This document shows, piece by piece, positions 38,542 to 54,164 of a stretch of 64,000 nt of DNA. The position numbers and the translations under genes were made by a program. Within the stretch, counting starts at the first letter, position 1, and each line of letters begins with the position of its first letter. The DNA is from Eunapius fragilis (Eukaryota > Porifera > Demospongiae > Spongillida > Spongillidae), in assembly GCA_963681505.1 (NCBI GenBank), contig OY811981.1, positions 1,575,642 through 1,639,641 of the forward strand, written 5' to 3'. Under the pieces are notes generated by a model, which was given only the letters and a program-made list of their open reading frames with translations, had not been told where the DNA came from and did not search any database.

Positions 38542-40296
38542 ATGAAACGACGTTCGAGCTTGCTTACGGGTAGTGTAGCGAGCTCTGTTACTTGCCCGAT
38601 CAGTACTAAGGTCGGTAAGATAGAGGTAGACCACGAAAATGAACCAGGTCGGGTTGAATGAAATTTTGGTGATCCTGTTAATACGACCCCCCTACGTTCA
38701 TTGACGTACCTTTAGGAGACCTGCCATGTGACACTGAAGTAGGGCTGTTGTACATGAAGTCGCTATTCCCTGTTGAAAAATTTGACCGCAATTTCCCCGC
38801 GGTTATCATGAAGCATCAGGTGTATAGCATCGTACACGACAAGACGACTGTGGATAGAGAATTGGTGAGTTAATGTCCACTGTGTTAAGTATAGAATCCC
38901 CATAGCCTGTGAAGTATTTCATATAAAATCTATGTGTTACACACTTATCCTCCATCCGCCCTCTTCCACCTGATGAAATATTCTCTATTGGGAGTGGTAA
39001 CATCCTGAATGCAGCATACCTTTATCCAATCCCCCCCCCCCACACACACACACACGTATACACACATGCACACACGTTCACACATGCACACACACATGCA
39101 CACGCACACATGCACACAACATAGATTGTCCTGCGAGACAACAGAAAGATACGCTTTTTCAAACTGGGTGTGGCCAGTGATGAAGTAGGAGTGGTCTTCA
39201 CTGATGATTATATCAGAAGGGTGAAGCATGCCATGGGAGACACGCCTCTTTATAGGAAGTTTGTCAAAACAGTTCTTGCAGATTGCACTGATGTTAGTGT
39301 GTCCTTGGAGTATCTGACTAGTCACCACCTCTCCCAAGAAGAAACTACGTGAGTTGTACAAGTCCTGGTGCCATACTGCCAGTGTACCCACCCCACCCCC
39401 TACCACATCCCCTCCTCCCCACACCTTCAGCACAATAGTAAACCATGGGATATTGGTCACAAGGGACGTTGGGAGCTGGTGGTTTGCAATACCTGGGATT
39501 AGTGCCTTCATCAAAAGCTTCACAAGAGGTGGGTCATATGTTTCACATGAGGTGGGTCACATGAAGTGGGTCATATGCTTCACATGAGGTGGGTCATATG
39601 CTTCACATGAGGTGGGTCATATGCTTCATATGAGGTGGGTCATATGCTTCACATGAGGTGGGTCATATGCTTCATATGAGGTGGGTCATATGCTTCACAT
39701 GAGGTGGATCATATGCTTCACATGAGGTGGGTCACATGAAGTGGGTCATATGCTTCATATGAGGTGGGTCATATGCTTCACATGAGGTGGATCATATGCT
39801 TCACATGAGGTGGGTCACATGTGTAGTACTATATGCATCAAGTAAGGTAACCTGATACATATGGTAGCACTCAGGTCACCTGACATATAACTATATCAAT
39901 GCTTACATGTTCATCACCATATAAGGAAGAACCCTTCTGCTGCAAGCCATCAGACGATCCAAGTTCAAAGAAGCCCTACAGAAGGTGGGGAATTGGCGTC
40001 ACATAGTCATATAAGAGCCCCCTTGCCCCTCCCCTTACCCCCTTGCCCCCTTGCCCCTCCTCTTACCCCCCTTGCTTGCTTCCACTCACACTACACACAG
40101 AGCCTAATGGGAAGGCGATGGAGTGGGTGCCGTCTGGGTATTGAGTACCACATACATGACATCATTGGTGCGGAGATGGTGCAGTGGTGAGAACAGCCAT
40201 TCCTCCATCATGTGTTGCACTCCCCACTATCCTTCTAGCATTGAGACCACCTCTGGACCACTCCTGAGGCTCTCAGAGGGGACGAGGACTAGATGA
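38542..40296 (+). CDS. STK19: STK19 winged-helix protein (about 233 aa)
   Basis: STK19 was named a kinase but is a winged-helix DNA-binding protein now linked to transcription-coupled nucleotide excision repair; no kinase motifs are visible here. Exons: 38542-38569, 38716-38864, 39125-39348, 39431-39528, 39926-39984, 40101-40186 and 40239-40296, summing to 233 residues. Conserved stretches are LYMKSLFPVEKFDRNFPAVI, MKHQVYSIVHDKTTVDREL, KIRFFKLGVASDEVGVVFT, DVGSWWFAIPGISAFIKSF, YHIHDIIGAEMVQ and CIETTSGPLLRLSEGT, aligning with the human C-terminal half. Start: the ATG at 38542 (MKRRSSLLT) joins in phase to GDLPCDTEV; an alternative is the internal ATG at 38754. It is convergent with iRhom, whose stop lies 545 bp away. 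Confidence 0.9.
39523..39825. repeat. 23-bp minisatellite containing the STK19 splice donor
   Basis: The exon ends GCTTCACAAGAG|GTGGGTC. The array repeats GCTTCACATGAG|GTGGGTCATAT about 12 times directly after it, so each unit carries a near-copy of the exon-intron junction. Confidence 0.88.
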
Positions 40297-40841
40297 CAGA
40301 TTACCAAAATAACCATGTCGGTGTGGTTATATCAAATGGCATGTATTTATTTATATCCGTTGTGATAAATTATGCAAGCAAGCTCAACTTTTAAGACACC
40401 ATGTTGTACCTGCAAATGCATGCTGCACATGAGAGGAGATAGATATCCTGATTACACTTTAATATTTCCGTACAGCCCTGGCTTCTGCCACACTGAATGG
40501 AGTCAAACATAACCTCACTTGATGTTCTATGTTTGGCCCAAATATGTATAAGATAGATTTATCATTTGAACAATTGGGCTTCCAATGTTACGTAACTAAC
40601 ATACTTGACATAAAACGTGTGTTTTCCAGCACACTTTCAGCTGCGAAACAAGTGTGTCATATGGCACATGACTGGTCATTGGATCGTAAATATTTTATAC
40701 GAGGAGACAGGTGGAGTCATAATTATTATAACATTACACACATCTGGATGTCACATGTCTTCATATCACAATATATATTTTTAAAAGGGGTGCTTAAATT
40801 GTAAATATCAGGATATGGTCTTGCTTGCAGTTTCCTCCAAC
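40297..40841. other. Convergent intergenic spacer, nothing recognised
   Basis: AT-rich spacer between the STK19 and iRhom stop codons. The longest frame (from 40529) shows no family resemblance and begins in a likely 3' UTR; I do not call it. Confidence 0.6.
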
Positions 40842-43800
40842 TCAAGGTGCTATCTGCACTCTCTCCAGATTTTGTCCGTAGTCCACACAAAAGGTGGCTG
40901 TGTAGGGTATGCAGTTTCCGTACGTAAAGCCATACCAATTATCCTGTCCTTTGTAAAACCACACGAGAGAGGACGTGTACAGGAGTATGAGGCTCACGCA
41001 GGACACTGGCAACATCACATACTTCACACACTTCACACACTTCCCACACTTCACTCCGCACCCACATTCCTTTTTGTCCAATTGGGGTTTAAGTTCCAGG
41101 TGTTGGACAAATATGAAACTGAGAAAGAGTCCAAACACGAGCCCACCAACGTGAGCGTAGTTGTCAAGGATTGGGAGGAGCACCCCAAGGATAAGGGCTG
41201 TAACCAAGATGGCAGACATGACACCTAGGTGCCTCCACACTACCACTAGGATATGGCTCTCCATGGAAACGAAGACAAATATGTAGGCTATGGTACCAAA
41301 TATACTTGAACCTGGTCCAACCTTAGAGAGAAATGGAAACATAAGATGATAGGGGGGGAGGAGCCTCCAACTCATAACCAATATCTAGTGGGTTGGTCTG
41401 ACCCACCCGCCATACCTGACCCCACCCACCATACCTGGGGGTAGTAAATATCTAGTGGGTTGGTCTGATCCCACCCACCATACCTGACCCCACCCACCAT
41501 ACCTGGGGGTAGTAGGGCACAAAGACTGAACTGATGATATTGCCTCCTATACCACTCAGCACGTACAACAGCATTGTCTTGAAACACCCTATCTTCTTCT
41601 CAACTATCCGCAGGAACAGAATATCAAATAGAAGAGTTAGTATGAGGTGGAATATACTGCAGATAAGGAGTGAGAGGAGGGAGAGGAGTGAGAGGAGGGA
41701 GAGGGGAGGAGAGGAGGGGAGAGGGGAGGAGAGGAGGGAGAGGGGAGGAGAGGAGGGAGAAGGGAGGAGAGGAGGTAGAGGGGAGGAGAGGAAGGAGGAG
41801 TGAAGGGAGGAGAGGAGGGAGAGGGGAGGAGAGGAAGGAGGAGTGGAGGGAGAAGAAGAGGAGGGTAGGAGGGAGAGGGAGGAGAGGAGAGAGAGGGGAG
41901 AAGAAGAGGAGGGAGAGGGGAGGAGAAGAAGAGGAGGGAGGGAGGAGGGGGGGGAGAGGAAGAGGGGGATGAGAGGAATTGGGACAAAAGGAGGGAAGAG
42001 GAGAGGCAAGAGAGGAATAAGAGTGTGTGAAATGAAAGAAGGGTGTGTAAAATGGAAGCAAGTAGGGAGTATGTTGCCATGGGTGCTCCAGTGGCCCCCA
42101 CATACCCCGCATGCAAGAACAGTGATAGCCACAGTCTGTACACTTGGTCTGGTTGGTTCTTCTGGTTAAAAGGCAGCATGCCACAAACAGCACCCAGACA
42201 ATCCACCTTTGGAGAGGAAAGCAATGGTAGCTTTAATAATCAGCTTTAATAATCAGTTTTAATAATCAGCTTCAGTGAGCAGTTTTAATGAGCACGCTTA
42301 GACTAACCTGTGAACAAAGGAAAGCTGACTGGTTGAAGCTTCCCCCAAGAAAGTCACAGTGTTCTCTTGTTGTGATCAGGCATACTGCCAATATCCCAAC
42401 ACAACATGGTCGTCCTGTTAGCTCACATGTTAAATGGCTGGCAGAAGACAGCTCATTTTTTAGACATATCTACAAGTGTGTGCACGCAACACACACACAC
42501 ACAACACACACACACACACACACACCCACACACACACACACACACGTGATATCATACACATTTTCTGGACATGTTCACTAAACACACCGGCCAATTAGAA
42601 ATACTGGGAGAGTTCCAGTTGGGGTTTGTGAATCTGCTAGGGTTACTGCAGGTGCTGATAAGACACCACACTTATGAGGGAGGGAGGGAGGGGAAGGTGG
42701 AGTGTGACTGTTAGGCTTACTATGGTGAGGTCCCGCATACTGCTCTTACATTTGCAACATCTGTCTCATTGTAGACATAAACGAAATCCGCAAAACTTGA
42801 CTGCAAAGGTTAAAAGATAACTTGAAGTGAAAGCTTCTCCTGATACCTTCTCCCTCTCCATCTCACATCTCCCCTCCCCCTCCATACCTCCATCTCCATA
42901 CTTACCACACAGTTGGCATCAGACACCATCTGCACACACCCAGATGTGTCCCTTCGTACACAGCAACCAGAATTATTGGCTTCATTCACCCAGTCGCCCT
43001 CAATAGCTCTGTACAGCTGCCTGTCCCGCCTCATGCAGGGGGCATACTTGGCCCCCAGGCGGACCAGCGCGTCCAAAGGTGGCCCTCCCCACACGTTCCC
43101 CGTAACGTTTTTCTTTGCCACCTCCAACGCCAGGTTGGTCTTTTGTACCAGGGCCTCTTTGGTCACTATGTCCCACCCGTAGGGGGCAAAGCCGTATACT
43201 GACAGGGTGACGAGAAGAATAACCACATTGACGAATATGAGCCAGTAAGTGAAGTAAGGACTGGGGAGGAGAAGGGTAAATCCTGGGGGGGAACAGACAC
43301 TTGTATTTGCATATACCGTCTCTTGATCTTTTGCTCATGGCGACGGACGTCATCCTCATGCTTTTTGGGAACACCTTTACGTTTCAGGTACAAAAGCCCT
43401 TCAAGGTTCTGTTTCTTGTACCACCAGCCAGACACTCCACGGTACAGCTTCACAGGATCAAATTGCACGTTATTTAGACTGGGCTGCTCACTAGTGGGTT
43501 GCATTTTCTTGCGTCTGAGCAGACTTGGAGAGGTGCTTTGAAGGAAGCTTGTGTGTAGGTGGAGCAGGGGTGTGGATGGAGAGATGAGTGTAGGTTGTAG
43601 CACATATTTTTAAGAGAATTATTACATCATAGGTCTAACAACAACACCACCATGATGTATGCACCGGTTACAACCTTCAAGCACAATACACGTAGAGAAC
43701 CTAGAACCAAGGATACATGTACCAGGTGCGCATACCTACCTGGTTGTGGCTGAATCAGGGTAGTCAGAACCTAAGAAATCCTGCTCACTGGTGGGTCGCA

Positions 43801-45296
43801 TTTTCTTGCGTCTGAGCAGACTTGGAGAGGTGCTTTGAAGGAAGAAGTAGGAAATGACATCAGGCAGTGAGTGTAGATATAGGAGGTGTGTAGGTGGAGC
43901 AGGGGTGTGGATGGAGAGATGAGTGTAGGTTGTAGCACATAAACCTTCAAGCACAATACACGTAGAGAACCTAGAACCAAGGATACATGTACCAGGTGCA
44001 TACCTACCTGGTTGTGGCTGAATCAGGGTAGTCAGAACCAAAGAAATCCTGTTGAACGTGACAGCAAATAATTAGAAGGGTCTGGGAACAAGGAAGCTTG
44101 TGGGTGCTGATGGTGGAAGTGGAAGTGATGGTGGAGGTGATATTGGTGGTGTTAACAGTGGAGATGATAGCAGTGGTGGTGGTAATAGTGGAGGTCATGA
44201 TGGAGGTGACAGTCATGATGGTGGAGTAGTGGGGGAAGGCAGCAGAACACACTCAAGTTGAGATAATCCTTCTTACATAACTAATTAGTGGCTTTGCCTT
44301 CTTCCCATCTGTCGAATCCTCATCCTTCCCATCTGTCGAATCCGCCTCCACCCCATCTGTTGAATCCTCATCCAAGTCTGTGAAGCTTCTCTTCTCAACA
44401 CCTTCAGGCTCCGTTTTATGTTTGCTTCTTTGTATTCTCTGTGTAGTGAGGGTGTTACCAGAGACATGGTAAGGGTGAGAGTGTTACCAGAGACATGGTA
44501 AGGGTGTTACCAGAAACATGATAAGGGTGTTACCAGAGACACGGTAAGGGTATTACCAGAGACATGGTGAGAGGCATGGTGAGGTGAGGGTATTACCAGA
44601 CACATGGTGAGGGTGAGGGTATTACCAGACACATGGTGAGGGTATCACTAGACACACACACCTTTTCAGATAACTGCTTCACATTTTTCTTCCTGTCCTT
44701 CTTCAGTCTGCTATTCTTAGCTTGCATCATCAGGTTCTTGAGGTCAAGGAGGAGGGGAGGGGAGGGGGAGGGGACGGTAAGGGTGAGGATATTACCAGAC
44801 ACATGGTGAGGGTATCACCAGACACATGGTGAGGACACATGGTGAGGGTATTACCAGACACATGGTGAGGGTATTACCAGACACATGGTGAGGGTATTAC
44901 CAGACACATGGTGAGGGTATTACCAGACACATGGTGAGGGTATTACCAGACACATGGTGAGGGTATTACCAGACACATGGTGAGGGTATTACCAGAGACA
45001 TGCCTGTTTGATTTTTGACATAATAATTGTTACTACATCTTGCTTGAGCTCAATAGTGGGCGTGGCTTTCTTCCTGCCTGTTGATGTTATGCTTGCTGGT
45101 ACACTACTAGGTGAGGTTGGCTGGCTAGATGTGGGGTTAGGGACAGACCCATCTGTCTCTACACCATTTTTTTCTGCTGGGAGAGATACACCATCTTTCT
45201 CTGCTGGGAGAGGAGATACGTACAGATATGAGCTATGGAGACGCAAACAACGACTCTCCTCCCCTCTCCTTGCTCACCAACCCTACCTGACATCAT
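40842..45296 (-). CDS. RHBDF-like: iRhom (inactive rhomboid, RHBDF-like), about 732 aa
   Basis: iRhoms are catalytically dead rhomboids of the ER and Golgi that escort ADAM17 and EGF-family ligands. Minus-strand exons: 45287-45296, 45004-45203, 44662-44736, 44277-44438, 44008-44048, 43740-43832, 43317-43535, 42906-43260, 42721-42800, 42588-42654, 42308-42469, 42106-42206, 41503-41656 and 40842-41321; they sum to 732 residues. A cytosolic, Lys- and Ser-rich N-terminus (1-267) leads to TM1 ([19 protein letters not shown]). The large Cys-rich iRhom luminal domain follows ([55 protein letters not shown]), then [16 protein letters not shown] and the rhomboid core. The active-site GxSG motif is replaced by GPGSS; the TM6 His remains (DNYAHVGG). 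One exon junction uses a GC donor (45003). The ATG at 45296 is the least certain point. Confidence 0.9.
41390..41525. repeat. Duplicated exon-intron junction in iRhom
   Basis: On the gene strand the exon ends CTACTACCCCCAG|GTATGGTGGGTGG. The intron contains TTTACTACCCCCAG|GTATGGTGGG again about 69 bp later, so the junction plus intron start is tandemly duplicated. Inside each copy a shorter GTATGGTGGGTGGGGTCAG repeat recurs. Confidence 0.85.
41665..41965. repeat. GGAGGAGAGG-rich simple sequence in an iRhom intron
   Basis: Purine-rich tract filling most of the intron 41657-42105. Confidence 0.92.
43500..44040 (-). repeat. Tandem duplication inside the iRhom gene covering an exon
   Basis: About 270-300 bp around the exon reading [11 protein letters not shown] is present twice (exon starts 43535 and 43832), with the flanking AACCTTCAAGCACAATACAC and GTGTGGATGGAGAGATGAGT blocks. 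The middle exon (43740-43832) is a chimera that ends with the previous exon's [11 protein letters not shown]. Phases keep the frame, so the protein carries the [11 protein letters not shown] and DYPDSATTR motifs twice. Confidence 0.88.
44460..45000. repeat. 23-bp minisatellite GGTGAGGGTATTACCAGACA plus CAT
   Basis: About 20 units spread over two iRhom introns and flanking the exon 44662-44736. Confidence 0.9.
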
Positions 45297-49611
<4,315 letters not shown>

Positions 49612-49741
49612 ATGGTGGACCTGACAGTCTCATTACCGACGTGTGGCGAAGTAGCGCGTCAAGTTGTAAGTTCTGCCATAGATATTTATAGGCCTACTTC
49701 AAGGTGTATGGAACTGCGTACAAACAGAGGGGCTGGTGCGG

Positions 49742-49821
<80 letters not shown>

Positions 49822-50475
49822 TTTTGCCATCATGTTCACGGTCGCGCTCTATAGTCGGAAATGTTCCCACTGGTGGAAAAAACTTTCTTGGAGGATCTCA
49901 TCCAGAGGAATATTACCTTTCCCGACCCCGTACCCAGGTACATATCTGCTGAATGTCGCTAGTGATCCACTGGGAAAGCATGTGCTTCTATTCCAAAAGG
50001 ATTTGTGACTTCTTGCTGACCTCAGACTACCCTAAAACCAAGCATAAGGATCAACGTGTCACGTCGACTTCAATCCAACCACCGTCTTCCATCAGAGACC
50101 CAGTACGGCACCATGCCACAGTGCTGACCCCACAGGCTGCAGCACAATGCTACATACTGCTATCACGTGACTATCCTCATGTAAGGAGTTGGGGGAGGGG
50201 GATTTTATCACGTGACATGTAAGGTGTTGAGGGGGAGGGGGGGGGGGGACATACATGGAGGGCATACATGGAGGGAGGTCAGGTGTAAATAAAATGACTT
50301 CATTTCAAATGTTTGGTGGCGTGGTGGTGCAGATTGCAGCACAGGAGCTTCATGCTATTGGAGCAGAGCACAATCACCACTATGCAGCTGCAAAGAGACA
50401 TATTGATGACTGCCTGACCATGAAGATGGTGACACTAAATAAGGCCGGTAAGTGGTACAGGTATTTTGTACCATA

Positions 50476-50522
<47 letters not shown>

Positions 50523-50790
50523 ACATACACATGTACATGCACACACACAATACATACACATGTACATGCACACACAATACATACACATGTACATGCACAC
50601 ACACAATACATACATATGTACATGCACACACATACACACACAATACACATATACATGCACACACACATACACACAATACATACACATGTACATGCACACA
50701 CACAATACATACACATGTACATGTACACACATACACACAATACACATATACATGCACACACACATACACACAATACATACACATGTACAT

Positions 50791-50822
<32 letters not shown>

Positions 50823-52204
50823 CTATGCACCTGCATACACGCATGCATGATGGCAAGTAGGCAAACAATCTCAAGCAGCAACAGATTCTAAGCTCTCTAG
50901 TACAGGCAAAAAGATGCACCCACTTCAGCTGATCATAAATGCACGTGGTGCCACCAGCCTGGTACCCAACTTGGACCCTCAGCTGGTATTAGAGGTAGAC
51001 TTTGTTAAGCGCAACTCTCAGCTATTTCTTCCAAAGGTTCGTCAGGTCAAATAAGCCATTAAACTTTTTTACATTCACTCCTCTAAAAAAAGGGTGTTGA
51101 CAAACAGTTGGTAAGCAGTCTGCGACCGAAAAAGAGGAACTCTGGCGGTAACATTGTGAGTCATAGGTATCCTCCTAGTGAATCAGTAGGTATTCTTCTA
51201 GTGAATCAGTAGGTATAGCCTCCTAGTGAATCAGTAGGTATCCTCCTAGTGAATCAGTAGGTATCCTCCTAGTGAATCAGTAGGTATCCTTCTAGTGAAT
51301 CAGTAGGTATAGTATAGCCTCCTAGTGAATCAGTAGGTATCCTTCTAGTGAATCAGTAGGTATAGCCTCCTAGTGAATCAGTAGGTATAGCCTCCTAGTG
51401 AATCAGTAGATATAGCCTCCTAGTGAATCAGTAGGTATAGCCTCCTAGTGAATCAGTAGGTATAGCCTCCTAGTGAATCAGTAGGTATAGCCTCCTAGTG
51501 AATCAGTAGGTATAGCCTCCTAGTGAATCAGTAGGTATAGCCTCCTAGTGAATCAGTAGGTATAGCCTCCTAGTGAATCAGTAGGTATAGCCTCCTAGTG
51601 AATCAGTAGGTATAGCCTCCTAGTGAATCAGTAGGTATAACCTCCTAGTGAATCAGTAGATATAGCCTCCTAGTGAATCAGTAGGTATAGCCTCCTAGTG
51701 AATCAGTAGGTATAACCTCTGCTTCTTTTATGATTCCAGGTCCACGAAGTGATCCCTCTCAAGCATGAAGGGGTGTGGTTTGAGTGTGTGTGCTGTTATG
51801 GTGAAGCCGTCTTTGAAGCGATGGTTCAGTGTGAGGAGGTAAGAGGGAGGGGAGAGATGAGAGGGAAGAGGGAGGGAAAGATGGGAGGAGGTAAGAGGGA
51901 GGGGAGAGATGGGAGGGAAGAGGGAGGGAGAGATGGGAGGAGGTAAGAGGGAGGGGAGTGATGGGAAGAGGTAAGAGGGAGGGAGAGATGGAAGGAGGTA
52001 AGAGGGAGGGGAGATATGGGAGGAGGTAAGAGGGAGGAGGTTAGAGGGAGGTGAGAGTTGCTGAAATGTTTTTTTTTTCTGTTCACTCTCTCAAGGGTCA
52101 TCTGTTCTGTGCACTCTGCCTTGAAATGTACGTCAAGGAAGCCACATATGGAGCAGGGAAGGTATGTTTGTCTGCCAATATGCATACCATCACACCTGTG
52201 TACA

Positions 52205-52246
<42 letters not shown>

Positions 52247-53909
52247 CGAATTGCTATGCCCGTCAACAGGTTGCAAGGCTAAAGTTCCAATTAGTGAGTA
52301 ACCTCCAGGAAAGGCTACGAATAAAACCTCCAGCTCATCTCAGACATCATAGGTGTCTGTGCGCCACAAAGGTGATGAACATTACCTCTTCCCCAGGCCA
52401 GCTGCAGAGGGCACTTCCTGAAGAGCTGTTGGCCAGGTTTGAAGAGCGGCAGCAGGAGGAGGTCATACGCATGGCGGGCATCCCGGGACTGATCAGGTGT
52501 CCGTCGTGCAGCTTTGCAGCCGAGCTCCCTGCTCAGGAGAAGGTGTTCAAGTGTCCTAACCCTCTGTGCTTGAAGGAAACGTGTCGGTACTGTTCTAACA
52601 ACTGGGAGGAGCATTTTGGAATACCGTGTAAAGAGATGGAGAGCAAAGACGACACCAAATACAGAATTACCATGTATGGCATGTGTGGGAATATGTGTGT
52701 GTGGTGGGTGTATGTATGTACATGTAGGTGTTGTCATCTGTGTGTGGTATGTGGGTAACGTGTTGATGAGGAGAAGGCACATTGTGGAACTACAAGCAGT
52801 TTTAAATTGTATTCCTACCCATCCACCCACACCCCCTCCCCCACCTGATTCAGTTTAGGATTAAAAGGCCCCTTTCAACACAGGCCGCTCCCACCATTTA
52901 CAATATGATTAGGTGAATAGAAGTGCATTTTGATTTATTTAGCTGGTCATAAAGTCATATCATTGTGTATGCTGGCTGTAGCGAAATGCAATTGTTGAGT
53001 TGTCCTTTGGTGGGGGAGGGGGCCTGGTGGTTACCTGATGTTACCTCATGACACCTGCTCATACTAATACCTCGTGACACGTGGTGACGGTTACCTCGTG
53101 ACACGTGATGGTTACCTCATTTGCTGGCAATAGACTTTGGGGATATGCTGTGTACTTGTGAACATGTCTTCTCCTCAGAGGACAGGGAAGGACAAAGGGA
53201 GTCTTTTAAAATGGTGGCTTTTTGTTGTCTGCATATCTATTTTGATTTTGATGAACAGAGAGGAAATGATGACCAAGGCAAAGATCAGACATTGCCATAA
53301 ATGCGGATGTGAATTCCTTAAGAATGATGGCTGCAACAAAATGACCTGTCGGTGTGGAGCTATCCAGTGCTATGCCTGTCGTAAACCTGACGTAAGTAGG
53401 CAGAGCAGTAGGGTACAAAGAGTCATGCTTGAGAGGTCCTTGTGCCCCTGCTGTTAGATTGATTATGCACACTTCTGTCAGCATGCCAGAGACCCAGGGA
53501 AACCATGTGAGTTTTATGTGTACATGTGTGTGTTGTGTGCGTACATGTGTGTGCGTGTGTGTACTGCAAAGAGTGAAATCATTTCCACATAATAGAGGAA
53601 GTAATCTCTCACATGTGCCTTACCTGGATGAAGAGGAGGGCCTACTTTTTCTATATGTTCCTTCCCCTGTCCCCCCCCCCCCCCCCCCCCCCCTCAGGGG
53701 GTTTCCCCTTCATCTCTTCTTCCTTGGCAGGTGACAAATGTCAGAACTGTTCCCTCTGGAGTGATGTAATGGAGGACGATGAACGTGCAGCTAAAGAGAT
53801 TCAGAAGAAGGCAAATGAGGTGGTATCTACTACCAAAGGCAAGAATATGACCAGTGGAGGGGGGGGAGGGGGGGCAGAAGACGGGAGTAATTACATGGTC
53901 TGTTTGTAG
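49612..53909 (+). CDS. RNF216: RNF216/TRIAD3-like RBR E3 ubiquitin ligase (477 aa)
   Basis: An RBR-type ligase that receives ubiquitin on a RING2 cysteine before transfer; mammalian TRIAD3 builds K63 chains and controls innate signalling and Arc turnover. Exons: 49612-49665, 49855-49937, 50000-50180, 50333-50447, 50906-51036, 51093-51110, 51740-51838, 52096-52161, 52245-52293, 52397-52673, 53259-53391, 53458-53506 and 53731-53909, summing to 477 residues. RING1: [76 protein letters not shown]2: [20 protein letters not shown] followed by [13 protein letters not shown], where the Cys after NKMT is the expected catalytic residue, then [19 protein letters not shown]. It is shorter than the human protein because the N-terminal region and the proline-rich tail are reduced. 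The 18-nt exon 51093-51110 is tentative. Cytohesin follows 255 bp downstream on the same strand. Confidence 0.92.
49742..49820. repeat. (GT)n microsatellite in RNF216 intron 1
   Basis: Uninterrupted GT runs with a few GC changes. Confidence 0.95.
50482..50822. repeat. CA-rich compound repeat with ACATGTACATG units
   Basis: Alternating (CA)n and ATACATACACATGTACATGC units in the intron 50448-50905. Cys-Val or Thr-His frames on both strands are artefacts. Confidence 0.93.
51165..51718. repeat. 25-bp minisatellite CCTCCTAGTGAATCAGTAGG plus TATAG
   Basis: About 23 units (some 20-23 bp) in the RNF216 intron 51111-51739. Each unit ends CAGTAG|GTATAG, donor-like, though not a copy of the exon end (CAGTTG|GTAAGC). 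Confidence 0.93.
51831..52060. repeat. Minisatellite containing the RNF216 RING1-exon splice donor
   Basis: The exon ends TGTGAGGAG|GTAAGAGGGAGG. The intron repeats GGGAGGAG|GTAAGAGGGAGG at least five more times in 20-55-bp steps. Confidence 0.85.
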
Positions 53910-54164
53910 CTGCAGGCAGCAGGGCTATGCCCATTGGACCATCTTCTCCTACTGCTGGGCCCATTTCGAAGAGACCCAGACTGCAGGCCTGACCCTTCAA
54001 CCCGAATTTTTGTTTTCATTCATTCATTTATTCTTCGTTCATTGTACATGGTACTGAAGTGCGTTGTGCGCAAGAATACGGAGCGTCGCGACGTGGGGGC
54101 GGAGACACAGCTATTTTAGTGCAAGCTGTTGCAACTCAGACATCCGATAGCGGGTAGACGCGAA

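Noticed and set aside
40529-40804. 91-aa plus-strand frame in the STK19/iRhom spacer
   Set aside because: No family resemblance, no repeat of the frame elsewhere, located in probable 3' UTR.
50355-50919. Cys-Val and Thr-His rich frames of 110-180 aa
   Set aside because: Products of CA/GT microsatellite; the segment is an RNF216 intron.
51165-51718. Regular 20-25-bp direct repeats resembling a CRISPR array
   Set aside because: No unique spacers, units abut each other, and the context is a eukaryotic intron. The same applies to the other arrays in the window.
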